NCBI RefSeq assembly: GCF_019139815.1
Contig: NZ_CP077079.1
Coordinates: 3,286,001-3,350,000, forward strand
DNA: 64,000 nt
Direction of reading: 5' to 3'
DNA from: Pseudomonas asgharzadehiana
GTDB taxonomy: Bacteria; Pseudomonadota; Gammaproteobacteria; Pseudomonadales; Pseudomonadaceae
The notes beneath the pieces are model-generated. The model was given only the letters and a program-made list of their open reading frames with translations, was not told where the DNA came from and searched no databases. Positions 17,607 to 27,138 of the stretch are shown in pieces (the stretch's first letter is position 1; each line of letters opens with the position of its first letter). The translations under genes and the position numbers were made by a program.

Positions 17607-18916
17607 ACAGCCTCACTGTTGAACCCCCTTTCAAAGAACGCGATGCCGGTTTTTTTGCCCGGATGGGCTGGCTGCTGACCGTGGTCGGCGCTGGCGGGTT
17701 TTTCCTCTGGGCCAGCCTCGCGCCGCTCGATCAAGGCATCCCGGTGCAGGGCACGGTGGTGGTGTCGGGCAAGCGCAAGGCCGTGCAAACCCTCAGCCCC
17801 GGCGTGGTCAGCCGTATTCTGGTGCGCGAGGGCGAATGGGTGAAGCAAGGCCAGCCGCTGTTTCGCCTCGACCAGACCCAGAGCCAGGCCGATGTGCACT
17901 CGCTGCAAGCCCAATACCGCATGGCCTGGGCGAGCGTGGCGCGTTGGCAGAGCGAACGGGACAACAGCGCCGGCATCCGCTTTCCCGCCGAACTGAGCAG
18001 TAACCCCGACCCCGCATTGGCGTTGGTGCTGGAAGGCCAGCGCCAACTGTTCAGCAGCCGCCGTGAAGCCTTCGCCCGTGAACAGGCGGGTATTCGCGCC
18101 AATATCGACGGCGCCACCGCGCAACTCAATGGCATGCGCCGTGCCCGCAGCGACCTGACCGCCCAGGCGCAATCGCTGCGTGACCAACTGAGTAATCTGC
18201 AACCATTGGCCGACAACGGCTACATCCCGCGTAACCGCTTGATGGAATACCAGCGCCAGTTGTCCCAAGTGCAACAGGACCTGGCGCAGAACACCGGTGA
18301 AAGCGGTCGGGTGGAGCAGGGCATCCTCGAATCGCGCCTCAAGTTGCAGCAGCACAGCGAGGAGTACCAGAAGGAGGTACGCAGCCAATTGGCCGACGCG
18401 CAACTGCGCAGCCTGACCCTGGAGCAGCAACTCACCTCGGCCGGGTTCGACTTGCAGCACAGCCAAATCAATGCGCCCGCCGATGGGGTTGCGGTCAACC
18501 TCGGCGTGCACACCGAAGGCGCCGTGGTGCGGGCCGGCGAAACCCTGCTGGAAATCGTGCCCCAGGGCACGCGCCTGGAAGTGGAGGGGCACTTACCGGT
18601 GCATCTGGTGGACAAGGTCGGTACACACTTGCCGGTCGACATTCTCTTCACGGCCTTCAACCAGAGCCGTACCCCGAGGGTGCCGGGGGAGGTCAGCCTG
18701 GTTTCCGCCGACCAGATGCTCGATGAAAAAACCGGCGCGCCCTATTACGTGTTGCGCACCACCGTCAGCGAGGCCGCACTGGAGAAACTTCAGGGCCTGG
18801 TGATCAAGCCCGGCATGCCGGCCGAGATGTTCGTGCGCACCGGCGAACGCTCGCTGCTCAATTATCTGTTCAAGCCGCTGCTCGACCGCGCCGGCTCCGC
18901 GTTGACCGAGGAATGA
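17603..18916 (+). CDS. aprE: Type I secretion membrane fusion protein, AprE (HlyD family)
   Basis: This 437-residue periplasmic adaptor has one N-terminal membrane anchor (MGWLLTVVGAGGFFLWASLA). A lipoyl-like half (VVVSGKRKAVQTLSPGVVSR) follows, then a long coiled-coil hairpin (about residues 90-290), a second lipoyl half and a C-terminal beta barrel. It bridges AprD and the outer-membrane AprF. Overlapping starts and stops on both sides show translational coupling. Confidence 0.95.
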   Translation: MNSLTVEPPFKERDAGFFARMGWLLTVVGAGGFFLWASLAPLDQGIPVQGTVVVSGKRKAVQTLSPGVVSRILVREGEWVKQGQPLFRLDQTQSQADVHSLQAQYRMAWASVARWQSERDNSAGIRFPAELSSNPDPALALVLEGQRQLFSSRREAFAREQAGIRANIDGATAQLNGMRRARSDLTAQAQSLRDQLSNLQPLADNGYIPRNRLMEYQRQLSQVQQDLAQNTGESGRVEQGILESRLKLQQHSEEYQKEVRSQLADAQLRSLTLEQQLTSAGFDLQHSQINAPADGVAVNLGVHTEGAVVRAGETLLEIVPQGTRLEVEGHLPVHLVDKVGTHLPVDILFTAFNQSRTPRVPGEVSLVSADQMLDEKTGAPYYVLRTTVSEAALEKLQGLVIKPGMPAEMFVRTGERSLLNYLFKPLLDRAGSALTEE

Positions 18917-20256
18917 ACATGAAACCGGTGTTTATCGCCTTGTTGTTGACCTGCACCAGCGCCCAGGCCGCCATGGGCCCGTTCGATGTGTACGAGCAAG
19001 CCTTGCGCAACGACCCAGTGTTCCTCGGCGCCATCAAGGAGCGCGACGCGGGCCTGGAGAACCGCACCATCGGCCGCGCCGGCCTGCTGCCCAAGCTGTC
19101 TTATAACTACAACAAGGGCCGCAACAACTCCGAGGCGCATTTGCCGGACGGGCGCGGCGGCAGCTACCGCGACGACCGTAACTACAACAGCTACGGCTCC
19201 ACCTTCAGCTTGCAACAGCCATTGTTCGACTACGAAGCCTACGCCAACTATCGCAAGGGCGTGGCCCAGGCGCTGTTCGCCGACGAGAGTTTTCGCGACA
19301 AGAGCCAGGCGTTGCTGGTGCGGGTACTGACCTATTACACCCAGGCGCTGTTTGCCCAGGACCAGATCGACATCGCCCGCGCCAAGAAGAAAGCCTTCGA
19401 GCAGCAGTTCCAGCAGAACCAGCACCTGTTCCAGCAGGGCGAGGGCACCCGCACCGATATCCTCGAAGCCGAGTCGCGCTATGAGCTGGCCACCGCCGAA
19501 GAGATCCAGGCGCTGGATGAACAGGACGCCTCGTTACGAGAATTGGGCGCGCTGATCGGCGTGCAGAGCGTCAACATCCACGACCTGGCGCCGCTCAACC
19601 AAGGCTTTGCAGCGTTTACGTTAACCCCGGCCAACTACGACAGTTGGCATGCCCTGGCGATCGGCAATAACCCCACGCTGGCGTCCCAGCGCCAGGCCCT
19701 GGAAGTGGCGCGCTATGAAGTGGAACGCAACCGCGCCGGGCACCTGCCCAAGGTCACGGCGTATGCCAGCTCGCGCCAGCAGGAATCCGACAGCGGCAAC
19801 ACCTACAACCAGCGCTACGACACCAACACGATAGGCGTCGAAGTGAGCCTGCCGCTGTATGCCGGTGGCGGCATCTCGGCGTCCACCCGCCAGGCCAGTC
19901 GCGCCATGGAGCAGGCCGAGTACGAGTTGGAGGGCAAGACCCGCGAAACCCTGATCGAACTGCGTCGCCAGTTCAGCGCCTGCTTGTCCGGCGTGAGCAA
20001 ACTGCGCGCCTATCAAAAGGCCCTGGCGTCTGCCGAAGCGCTGGTGGTGTCGACCCGGCAAAGCATCCTCGGCGGCGAGCGGGTCAACCTCGATGCGCTC
20101 AATGCCGAACAACAGCTGTACAGCACCCGACGCGACCTGGCCCAGGCGCGTTACGACTACCTCATGGCCTGGACCAAATTGCATTACTACGCCGGCAACC
20201 TGCGCGACACCGACTTGGCCAAGGTGGATGAAGCCTTCGGGCCGGCACCGCGTTAA
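18913..20256 (+). CDS. aprF: Type I secretion outer membrane channel, AprF (TolC family)
   Basis: This protein of about 447 residues has a signal peptide ending near CTSAQA, followed by the typical TolC-family opening FDVYEQALRNDPVFLGA and two long helical repeats rich in Gln and Ala. It forms the outer-membrane exit duct of the AprDEF machine. The ATG at 18913 overlaps the aprE stop; an ATG two codons later is possible. Confidence 0.95.
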   Translation: MNMKPVFIALLLTCTSAQAAMGPFDVYEQALRNDPVFLGAIKERDAGLENRTIGRAGLLPKLSYNYNKGRNNSEAHLPDGRGGSYRDDRNYNSYGSTFSLQQPLFDYEAYANYRKGVAQALFADESFRDKSQALLVRVLTYYTQALFAQDQIDIARAKKKAFEQQFQQNQHLFQQGEGTRTDILEAESRYELATAEEIQALDEQDASLRELGALIGVQSVNIHDLAPLNQGFAAFTLTPANYDSWHALAIGNNPTLASQRQALEVARYEVERNRAGHLPKVTAYASSRQQESDSGNTYNQRYDTNTIGVEVSLPLYAGGGISASTRQASRAMEQAEYELEGKTRETLIELRRQFSACLSGVSKLRAYQKALASAEALVVSTRQSILGGERVNLDALNAEQQLYSTRRDLAQARYDYLMAWTKLHYYAGNLRDTDLAKVDEAFGPAPR

Positions 20257-20297
20257 GGGGCGTTCTCGACAATTGCAACAACAAAAGAGGCAATACC

Positions 20298-21722
20298 ATG
20301 GGTGTGTTTGACTATAAGAGCCTCGGAGCCGAGGGTTCCAAAGCGTTGTTCGCCGATGCCATGGCGATCACGCTGTACACCTACCACAACCTGGATAACG
20401 GCTTTGCCGTGGGCTACCAGCACAACGGGCTGGGCTTGGGCTTGCCGGCCACATTGGTCGGTGCGTTGCTGGGCAGCAGTGATTCCCAGGGCGTGATCCC
20501 CGGCGTGCCGTGGAACCCGGACTCGGAAAAAGCCGCGCTGCAGGCGGTGCAACAAGCCGGTTGGACGCCGATCAGCGCCGGCACGCTGGGGTATACCGGT
20601 AAAACCGACGCCCGGGGCACCTTTTTTGGCGAAAAGGCCGGCTACACCACGGCCCAGGCCGAAGTGCTGGGCAAGTACGATGACGCCGGTAAATTGCTCG
20701 AAATCGGCATCGGCTTTCGCGGCACCTCCGGTCCCAGGGAAAGCCTGATCAGCGATTCCATCGGCGACCTGGTCAGTGACGTGCTAGCCGCGTTGGGCCC
20801 CAGGGATTACGCAAAAAACTACGCGGGCGAGGCCTTTGGCGGTTTGCTCAACAACGTTGCCGATTACGCCACCGCCCATGGCCTGGGCGGTCACGACGTG
20901 GTGGTCAGCGGCCACAGCCTGGGCGGCCTGGCGGTCAACAGCATGGCCGACCTGAGCGCGGGCAGATGGGCCGGGTTCTACCAGGACGCCAACTATGTGG
21001 CCTATGCCTCGCCGACCCAGAGCGCCGGTGACAAGGTGCTCAATGTCGGCTACGAAAACGACCCGGTATTCCGTGCGCTGGACGGCTCATCCTTCAGCGG
21101 GTCATCGCTGGGCGTGCATGACCAGCCCCATGCGTCGACCACCGACAACATCGTCAGCTTCAACGACCATTACGCCTCGACACTGTGGAACGCGCTGCCG
21201 TTTTCCATCATCAACCTGCCGACCTGGATCTCGCACTTGCCCACCGGGTATGGCGACGGCATGACGCGCATCCTGGACTCCGGGTTCTATGCGCAGATGA
21301 GCCGCGATTCGACGATTATCGTCGCCAACCTGTCCGCCCCGGCGCGCGCTACCACCTGGGTGCAAGACCTCAACCGCAACGCGCAGCCGCACACGGGCGA
21401 CACGTTCATCATCGGCAGCGCCGGCAATGACCTGATCCAGGGCGGTAAAGGCGCGGACTTTATCGAAGGCGGCAAAGGCAATGACACGATCCGCGACAGC
21501 AGCGGGCATAACACCTTCCTGTTCAGCGGGCCGTTTGGCCACGACCGGATCATCGGTTACCAACCAACAGACAAACTGGTGTTTACGCAGGTAGAGGGCA
21601 GTGCGGACTATCGTGATCACGCCAAGGCAGTGGGTGGGGACACGGTGATCAGTTTTGGCGGGGATTCGGTGACATTGGTGGGCGTGAGCGGGTTGTCGGG
21701 GGAGGGGATCGTGATCATCTGA
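20298..21722 (+). CDS. lipA: RTX extracellular lipase (TliA/LipA, family I.3)
   Basis: This 474-residue secreted lipase closely follows TliA of P. fluorescens. The nucleophile elbow GHSLGG is at 205-210 with Ser207. RTX repeats (GSAGNDLIQGGKGADFIEGG, then KGNDTI) precede a beta-rich C-terminal secretion signal. There is no signal peptide, consistent with export by AprDEF. It follows aprF directly; the prtA and prtB genes found between them in some strains are absent. Confidence 0.95.
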   Translation: MGVFDYKSLGAEGSKALFADAMAITLYTYHNLDNGFAVGYQHNGLGLGLPATLVGALLGSSDSQGVIPGVPWNPDSEKAALQAVQQAGWTPISAGTLGYTGKTDARGTFFGEKAGYTTAQAEVLGKYDDAGKLLEIGIGFRGTSGPRESLISDSIGDLVSDVLAALGPRDYAKNYAGEAFGGLLNNVADYATAHGLGGHDVVVSGHSLGGLAVNSMADLSAGRWAGFYQDANYVAYASPTQSAGDKVLNVGYENDPVFRALDGSSFSGSSLGVHDQPHASTTDNIVSFNDHYASTLWNALPFSIINLPTWISHLPTGYGDGMTRILDSGFYAQMSRDSTIIVANLSAPARATTWVQDLNRNAQPHTGDTFIIGSAGNDLIQGGKGADFIEGGKGNDTIRDSSGHNTFLFSGPFGHDRIIGYQPTDKLVFTQVEGSADYRDHAKAVGGDTVISFGGDSVTLVGVSGLSGEGIVII

Positions 21723-21728
21723 AACTGC

Positions 21729-21766
21729 CTGTTGTGGTGAGGGCGCTTGCTTGCTCACCCCAACAG
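21729..21766. terminator. Hairpin after lipA
   Basis: CTGTTGTGGTGAG is mirrored by CTCACCCCAACAG with one mismatch, around a GCTTGCTTG-type loop of the kind seen in P. fluorescens REP elements. It lies between the convergent lipA and lipoprotein genes and could end both transcripts. Confidence 0.6.
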
Positions 21767-21804
21767 CCCCACTCCCACATTTGATCAGTGTGGCTTGAAG
21801 GAAA

Positions 21805-22023
21805 TCAGTTTTCCTTGCGCACCGTAGCCACGTCATCGGCCTTGACGCGTACACGCTTGCCGGCGATATCGGTGAATTCGTAGAAACCGTCGGCGGTCTT
21901 GGCGTTTGGCGTGTCTTTGGTCAAATACTGCGTGCCGTTTTGCAGGGTTACGACGGTTTGCGTCGCGCAACCGGCCAATACCAGAAAAGTGAGTGCAACC
22001 AGCGGCAGCCCCAAATTCTTCAT
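21805..22023 (-). CDS. YgdI/YgdR-type small lipoprotein
   Basis: This is a 72-residue lipoprotein with lipobox LAGC (Cys near 19) and the YgdI/YgdR core VVTLQNGTQYLTKDTPNAK, then a short SH3-like domain ending VRVKADDVATVRKEN. ATG 22023 is chosen because AAGGA lies eight bases upstream; an ATG two codons earlier also has a site. Function unknown. The residues after the lipid cysteine (ATQ) suggest outer-membrane sorting. Confidence 0.85.
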   Translation of the reverse strand: MKNLGLPLVALTFLVLAGCATQTVVTLQNGTQYLTKDTPNAKTADGFYEFTDIAGKRVRVKADDVATVRKEN

Positions 22024-22215
22024 GTTCATTATCCTTACCTTCAACTCGGAAAAGTCCCGCGCCAAGGGCTGCGGGCCGTAAATGTTACGCCATCGACCCC
22101 CCATCTGATCACTTTTATACAAAAAGTTGCGTACGCCATTTATCTATTACCGATTGCAACACAGCATCGGCGGCGGCACTCTGTATGCATAACCAGTATT
22201 TGATCAGCGCGCACC

Positions 22216-23865
22216 ATGGCCAATCCGCTCGACGACCCATTCTATTACCTGCATAACTTCCGCCAGGGCCTGCATTGGCTGGGGCAACGCTATGCCGATC
22301 TGCTTGATCCTGACGAAGAGCATTTCATTCAGCAATTTGACAGGTTGCCGCAGGCCTCCCAGGCGCTGTTGGTGCGCATGGTGATGCGCAAAGGCGTGCA
22401 TTTTCGCGCGGGCAAGCTCAACTACGGGGAGGTGGGTTGCACCCACGCCGCCGCAGTGCCGTTGTTGGCACTGGGTTGGGTGGATGACCAGCACCCGCTG
22501 GGCTTTGCCGAACTGTTCGCGCTGCTGCAAAAGGCTGAAATCCTGAGTGCCTTCGCCCCCTGGATCGATCAGCCCAAGGGCAAGAAGGCCGACTGGCTGG
22601 AGGGGTTGGCGGCGCAGTTCAGCCAAACCCGCAGCTTTGCCCAGTGGTGCCCCGAGTTGGCCGATTCGTTGTACAGCCTCACCGTGATGGACCTGTGCGA
22701 CCGGTTGCGCCTGATGTTCTTTGGCAACCTGCACCAGGACTGGTCCGAATTCGTACTGGCGGACCTGGGCATTTACACCTATGAAAAAGTCGAGTTCTGC
22801 GCCGAGTCCCGTGGGCTGCGCACGCGTGCCGACGTACAGGGTTTTCTGTTTTTGCACCACTGCCAGCAAGCCTTTGAAAACGCTGAAGCCTTGGACGAGG
22901 TGCTGCACCGGGTCGCGACCCTGAGCACCGACAACCCCTGGCTGGAAAAACGGCGCGCCAAGCTGTTGTTCCAGATCGGGCAGTTCTGTGAACGCAGTGC
23001 GCAATTGGCCCTGGCCGAGCAGATCTACCGGGCCTGCGCGTATCCCGATGCGCGTTCACGGTTGATCCGTGTGCTGGAGCGCCAGCAGGACTACGTGCAG
23101 GCCATGGCCCTGGCAACCCTTGCGCAACAGGCGCCGCAAAGTGCCGCCGAGCAGCAACACCTGCAGCGCGTCATGCCGCGTCTTCGGCGCAAATTGGGTG
23201 GGCCGGTCGCGCCCAGGTCCAAGCCTCGCGAGGTCACGCGCCTGGACCTCGAACTGGCGCTGCCGGACCCGCTGATGTCGGTGGAATACTGCGTGCAGGC
23301 TCACCTCAGCGAACCCGATGCACCGGTGCATTACGTAGAAAACGGCCTGATCAACTCGTTGTTCGGCCTGCTGTGTTGGGACGCGATCTTCGCTCCGTTG
23401 CCGGGCTCGTTTTTTCACCCGTTCCAGCGCGGGCCGGCGGACCTGCACAGCGAAGACTTCCATCAACGCCGTGCGCCGCTGTTCGACGCGTGTTTCGAAC
23501 GACTGCAGGACGAGCGCTACAAAACCGTGATTCGCCAGCGCTACGTGGACAAATGGGGGCTTCAGTCGCCCTTCGTGTTCTGGAACCTGCTCAGTGAAAC
23601 GCTGCTGGAACAGGCATTGGCATGCTTGCCCGCCGCGCACCTGCGCCACTGGTTCGAACGCCTGCTGCTGGACATTCGCGCCAACCGCAGCGGCATGCCG
23701 GACCTGATCCAGTTCTGGCCGGCGCAAAAAACCTACCGCATGATCGAAGTCAAAGGCCCCGGCGACCGCCTGCAAGACAATCAATTGCGCTGGCTGGAAT
23801 TCTGTGGCGACCACCAGATGCCGGTCACGGTCTGCTACGTGCGCTGGGCGGAGCACGTCGCTTGA
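22216..23865 (+). CDS. FAN1-like VRR-NUC structure-specific nuclease
   Basis: This 549-residue protein resembles the bacterial homologues of the human Fanconi-associated nuclease FAN1. The N-terminal half is helical (SAP-like and TPR-like, opening DPFYYLHNFRQGLHWL). The C-terminal VRR-NUC domain carries the PD-(D/E)XK motif as MPDLIQFWP and YRMIEVKGPGDRLQDNQ. Such enzymes cut 5' flaps and unhook interstrand crosslinks. The stop overlaps the TTG start of the next helicase gene, so the two are probably translated together and work in one repair pathway. No strong ribosome-binding site is visible. Confidence 0.88.
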   Translation: MANPLDDPFYYLHNFRQGLHWLGQRYADLLDPDEEHFIQQFDRLPQASQALLVRMVMRKGVHFRAGKLNYGEVGCTHAAAVPLLALGWVDDQHPLGFAELFALLQKAEILSAFAPWIDQPKGKKADWLEGLAAQFSQTRSFAQWCPELADSLYSLTVMDLCDRLRLMFFGNLHQDWSEFVLADLGIYTYEKVEFCAESRGLRTRADVQGFLFLHHCQQAFENAEALDEVLHRVATLSTDNPWLEKRRAKLLFQIGQFCERSAQLALAEQIYRACAYPDARSRLIRVLERQQDYVQAMALATLAQQAPQSAAEQQHLQRVMPRLRRKLGGPVAPRSKPREVTRLDLELALPDPLMSVEYCVQAHLSEPDAPVHYVENGLINSLFGLLCWDAIFAPLPGSFFHPFQRGPADLHSEDFHQRRAPLFDACFERLQDERYKTVIRQRYVDKWGLQSPFVFWNLLSETLLEQALACLPAAHLRHWFERLLLDIRANRSGMPDLIQFWPAQKTYRMIEVKGPGDRLQDNQLRWLEFCGDHQMPVTVCYVRWAEHVA

Positions 23866-26120
23866 GCTACAGCGTGGCCGTGCGGGCGCTGTGTGAGTTC
23901 ACCGCCAAGGTCGGCGACCTGGACCTGCGCTTTACCCCATCGCCCAGCGCCCAGGAGGGTATCGTCGGGCACCGCACCGTGGCTTCGCGACGCAGCGCGC
24001 ACTACCAGAATGAGGTCGCCCTCGAAGGCACCTACCAGCAACTCACCGTGCGGGGCCGGGCCGACGGCTACGACCCGAACGCCAACCGCCTGGAAGAGGT
24101 GAAAACCTATCGCGGCGACCTTGACGCCCAGCCCGCTAACCACCGGCAACTGCATTGGGCTCAGGTCAAAGTGTATGGCTGGCTGATGTGCCAGAAGCTC
24201 GGGTTGACGCAGATCGAGTTGGCGCTGGTGTACTTCGATATTGTCGGCGAGGGCGAAACCCTGCTCAGTCAACGCTTCCAGTCCGCCGAACTACAAGCGT
24301 TCTTCAACACCCAATGCGCGCTGTTCCTTGGCTGGGCCAGGCGCGAAATGGCCCACCGTGAAGCGCGCAACCGCGCGGCCCAGGCCTTGAGTTTCCCGCA
24401 TGCCGGGTTTCGCCCCGGCCAACGCGCGTTGGCCGAGTCGGTGTACAAGGCCGTCAGCACCGGCCGCTGCCTGATGGCCCAGGCGCCCACTGGCATCGGC
24501 AAGACCCTTGGCACGCTATTCCCGCTGCTCAAGGCGCTGGCGCCGCAGCAACTGGACAAGGTGTTCTTTCTGACCGCCAAGACTCCCGGCCGAAAATTGG
24601 CCCTTGATGCCGCGCAAGTACTGCATGCCGCCAGCCCCGACCTGGCCTTGCGCGTGCTGGAGCTGGTGGCGCGGGACAAGGCCTGCGAACACTTGGATAA
24701 AGCCTGTCACGGCGATTCCTGCCCGTTGGCCCAGGGTTTCTACGACCGTCTGCCCGCCGCCCGTATCGCCGCATCCAACGTACGCCTGTTGGACCAGCGC
24801 AACCTGCGCGACGTCGCCCTGGCCCACAACGTGTGCCCCTATTATCTGAGCCAGGAAATGGCGCGCTGGGCCGACCTGGTCGTTGCCGACTACAACTACT
24901 ATTTCGACTTCGGCGCCATGCTCTTCGGCCTGGCCCAGCTCAACGGATGGCGTGCTGCGGTGCTGGTCGACGAAGCCCATAACCTGGTGGACCGCGCGCG
25001 CGCGATGTACAGCGCGAGTCTTGATCAATACCGCCTCAAGACCCTGCGCGACACGGCGCCCGAACCGCTGAAAAAAACCTTGCAGCGCCTGAACCGTGAA
25101 TGGAACGCCCTGCACAAGGAACAAGTCGCGCCGTATCAGGCCTATGCCGCCAAACCGGAAAAACTCTTGCAGGCCCTGAGCCTGTGCGCCAGCGCCATGG
25201 GCGACTACTTCAACGACCATCCCGACTCCCTCAGCGGCGAGCTGCAAGCCTTTTACTTCGAAGCCCTGCAGTTCTCCAAGGTCGCCGAGCTGTTCAACGA
25301 ACACTTCATTTTCGATATCAGTAAGCGTCAGCTCAACGCCAAGCGCAGCAGTTCTACCCTGTGCCTGCGCAACGTGGTGCCCGCCGAGTTCATCCGCCCA
25401 CGGCTGACGGCCGCCCGCAGCAGCGTGCTGTTTTCCGCCACGCTGAGCCCCCGGCACTATTACGCCGACCTGCTCGGCCTGCCCAAGGACACGGTGTGGA
25501 TCGACGTGGAGTCGCCGTTCAAGGCCGAGCAATTGCGCGTGCGCATCGTTGATCGAGTGTCTACGCGGTTCGTGCATCGCCAGGCATCCCTGCAGCCGAT
25601 CGTCGAGCTGATTGCCCGACAATTCGCACAGCGGCCGGGCAATTACCTGGCGTTTTTCTCAAGTTTTGATTACCTGCAACAAGTGGCGCAGTTGCTGGCC
25701 GAACAACACCCGCAAATCACCTTGTGGCAGCAATCGCGCGGCATGACCGAAGCCGAGCGCCAGGCGTTTCTCGATCAGTTCACCGAGCACAGCCAGGGCA
25801 TCGGTTTTGCCGTGCTCGGCGGCGCGTTCGGCGAGGGTATCGACTTGCCTGGCGCACGCTTGATCGGTGCGTTTGTCGCGACGTTGGGCTTGCCGCAACT
25901 GAACCCGGTCAACGAGCAGATGAAGGCGCGCATGGGCGCGATCTTCGGTGCGGGTTATGACTACACCTATTTGTATCCCGGTATTCAGAAAGTGGTGCAG
26001 GCGGCGGGCAGGGTGATTCGTAGCCAGCAGGACGAGGGCGTGGTGATATTGATCGATGACCGGTTTGGCGAGGCGCGGGTGCGGCAACTGTTTCCGAAGT
26101 GGTGGTCAATCGATAGCTGA
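23862..26120 (+). CDS. XPD/DinG-like Fe-S helicase with N-terminal PD-(D/E)XK nuclease domain
   Basis: This is a 752-residue protein from TTG 23862 (GGAG eight bases before). Residues about 45-125 form a Cas4-like nuclease segment with GRADGYD (Asp68) and EEVK (Glu79, Lys81). The helicase core follows: Walker A APTGIGKT at 208-215, four cysteines (275, 282, 287, 325) spaced like the XPD 4Fe-4S site, DEAH at 370-373, and a C-terminal motif VI (VQAAGRVIRSQQDEG). It is a 5'-3' superfamily 2 helicase. Coupling with the FAN1-like gene points to crosslink or fork repair. Longer starts exist in frame but overlap deep into the previous gene. Confidence 0.85.
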   Translation: MSYSVAVRALCEFTAKVGDLDLRFTPSPSAQEGIVGHRTVASRRSAHYQNEVALEGTYQQLTVRGRADGYDPNANRLEEVKTYRGDLDAQPANHRQLHWAQVKVYGWLMCQKLGLTQIELALVYFDIVGEGETLLSQRFQSAELQAFFNTQCALFLGWARREMAHREARNRAAQALSFPHAGFRPGQRALAESVYKAVSTGRCLMAQAPTGIGKTLGTLFPLLKALAPQQLDKVFFLTAKTPGRKLALDAAQVLHAASPDLALRVLELVARDKACEHLDKACHGDSCPLAQGFYDRLPAARIAASNVRLLDQRNLRDVALAHNVCPYYLSQEMARWADLVVADYNYYFDFGAMLFGLAQLNGWRAAVLVDEAHNLVDRARAMYSASLDQYRLKTLRDTAPEPLKKTLQRLNREWNALHKEQVAPYQAYAAKPEKLLQALSLCASAMGDYFNDHPDSLSGELQAFYFEALQFSKVAELFNEHFIFDISKRQLNAKRSSSTLCLRNVVPAEFIRPRLTAARSSVLFSATLSPRHYYADLLGLPKDTVWIDVESPFKAEQLRVRIVDRVSTRFVHRQASLQPIVELIARQFAQRPGNYLAFFSSFDYLQQVAQLLAEQHPQITLWQQSRGMTEAERQAFLDQFTEHSQGIGFAVLGGAFGEGIDLPGARLIGAFVATLGLPQLNPVNEQMKARMGAIFGAGYDYTYLYPGIQKVVQAAGRVIRSQQDEGVVILIDDRFGEARVRQLFPKWWSIDS

Positions 26121-26138
26121 TGGGGACGGCACTCCCCA

Positions 26139-26166
26139 TGTGGGAGGGAGCAAGCCCCCTCCCACA
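26139..26166. repeat. REP-type palindrome between convergent genes
   Basis: TGTGGGAGGG and CCCTCCCACA form a perfect stem around an eight-base loop, just after the helicase stop and before the convergent alpha-E gene stop. It is the same family as the elements at 2425 and 50591, and probably also works as a terminator. Confidence 0.75.
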
Positions 26167-26184
26167 GTTTTATCGGTGGTGTGG

Positions 26185-27135
26185 CTAGACCACTTCCAGA
26201 TAGGAGCTTTGTATCGCCCGCGCCAACTCGCGCACGGTGTCGATAAAGTCGGTCAAGCGAGTGTGCAGCCCATCTTCCAGGATCTCATCGATGCCGGTGT
26301 ACCTCAGCCGTGCCTCAAACTCCGCCGCCAGGCGCTGCGCCGTGCGCCCGTAGCTGCCGGGCAGGTCGGCGAGGATATGGCTCAATTCCTCGACACAGGC
26401 ATGCAACGAACGCGGCACATCACTGCGCAACAACAACAGTTCCGACACCGACCGCGCATTCAGCGCATTCGGGTACAGCTCGGTATAGGCCTCGAATGAC
26501 GACAACGCCCGGAGCAGGGCGCTCCACTGGTAGTAGCCGCGTGCCGAGAGGTCGCTGACCTCTTCCGACTCCTCGCCGAACATCTCGTAGCGCGCATCCA
26601 GCAGGCGCAAGGTGTTGTCCGCGCGCTCGACAAAGGTGCCCAGGCGAATGAACCGGTAGGCGTCATTGCGCATGATGGTGCCCGAGGTCGCGCCGCGAAA
26701 CAGGTGCGAGCGCTGTTTGACCCAGTCACAGAAGTGGCTGATGCCATGCCGAGCCAGGCCGCCGGCGGCGATGCTGCGCATTTCCAGCCAGGTGGCGTTG
26801 AGGTTTTCCCACATGTCGGCGGTGATCCGCCCGCGCACCGCGTGGGCATTGCCGCGCGCGGCGCGCAGGCAGTTGTAGATGCTGGCGGGGTTTTCTTCGT
26901 CGAGGGCGAAAAAGTGCAACATGCGCTCGGCGTCCAGCGTTTGGTGGCGTTCGAGGTAGCTGTCCAGGGTGCCGCTGCTGAGCAACGACATGGCCAGTTC
27001 GTCCAGGCCATCGGTGTGCCCGGCCTGGGGCATCAACGACAGCGAATAACTGACTTCCAGCATGCGCGCCAGGTTCTCGGCGCGTTCCAGGTAACGGGAC
27101 ATCCAGTACAGATCTGCGGCGGTTCTACTCAACAT
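26185..27135 (-). CDS. Alpha-E domain-containing protein (DUF403)
   Basis: This 316-residue, all-helical protein opens MLSRTAADLYWMSRYLERAE, the family signature. It almost always follows a circularly permuted ATP-grasp gene, as here, where its start lies three bases after that gene's stop, behind GGAGG. The pair is thought to act in peptide or amide bond formation, but no substrate has been established to my knowledge. Confidence 0.9.
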   Translation of the reverse strand: MLSRTAADLYWMSRYLERAENLARMLEVSYSLSLMPQAGHTDGLDELAMSLLSSGTLDSYLERHQTLDAERMLHFFALDEENPASIYNCLRAARGNAHAVRGRITADMWENLNATWLEMRSIAAGGLARHGISHFCDWVKQRSHLFRGATSGTIMRNDAYRFIRLGTFVERADNTLRLLDARYEMFGEESEEVSDLSARGYYQWSALLRALSSFEAYTELYPNALNARSVSELLLLRSDVPRSLHACVEELSHILADLPGSYGRTAQRLAAEFEARLRYTGIDEILEDGLHTRLTDFIDTVRELARAIQSSYLEVV

Positions 27136-27138
27136 GGT

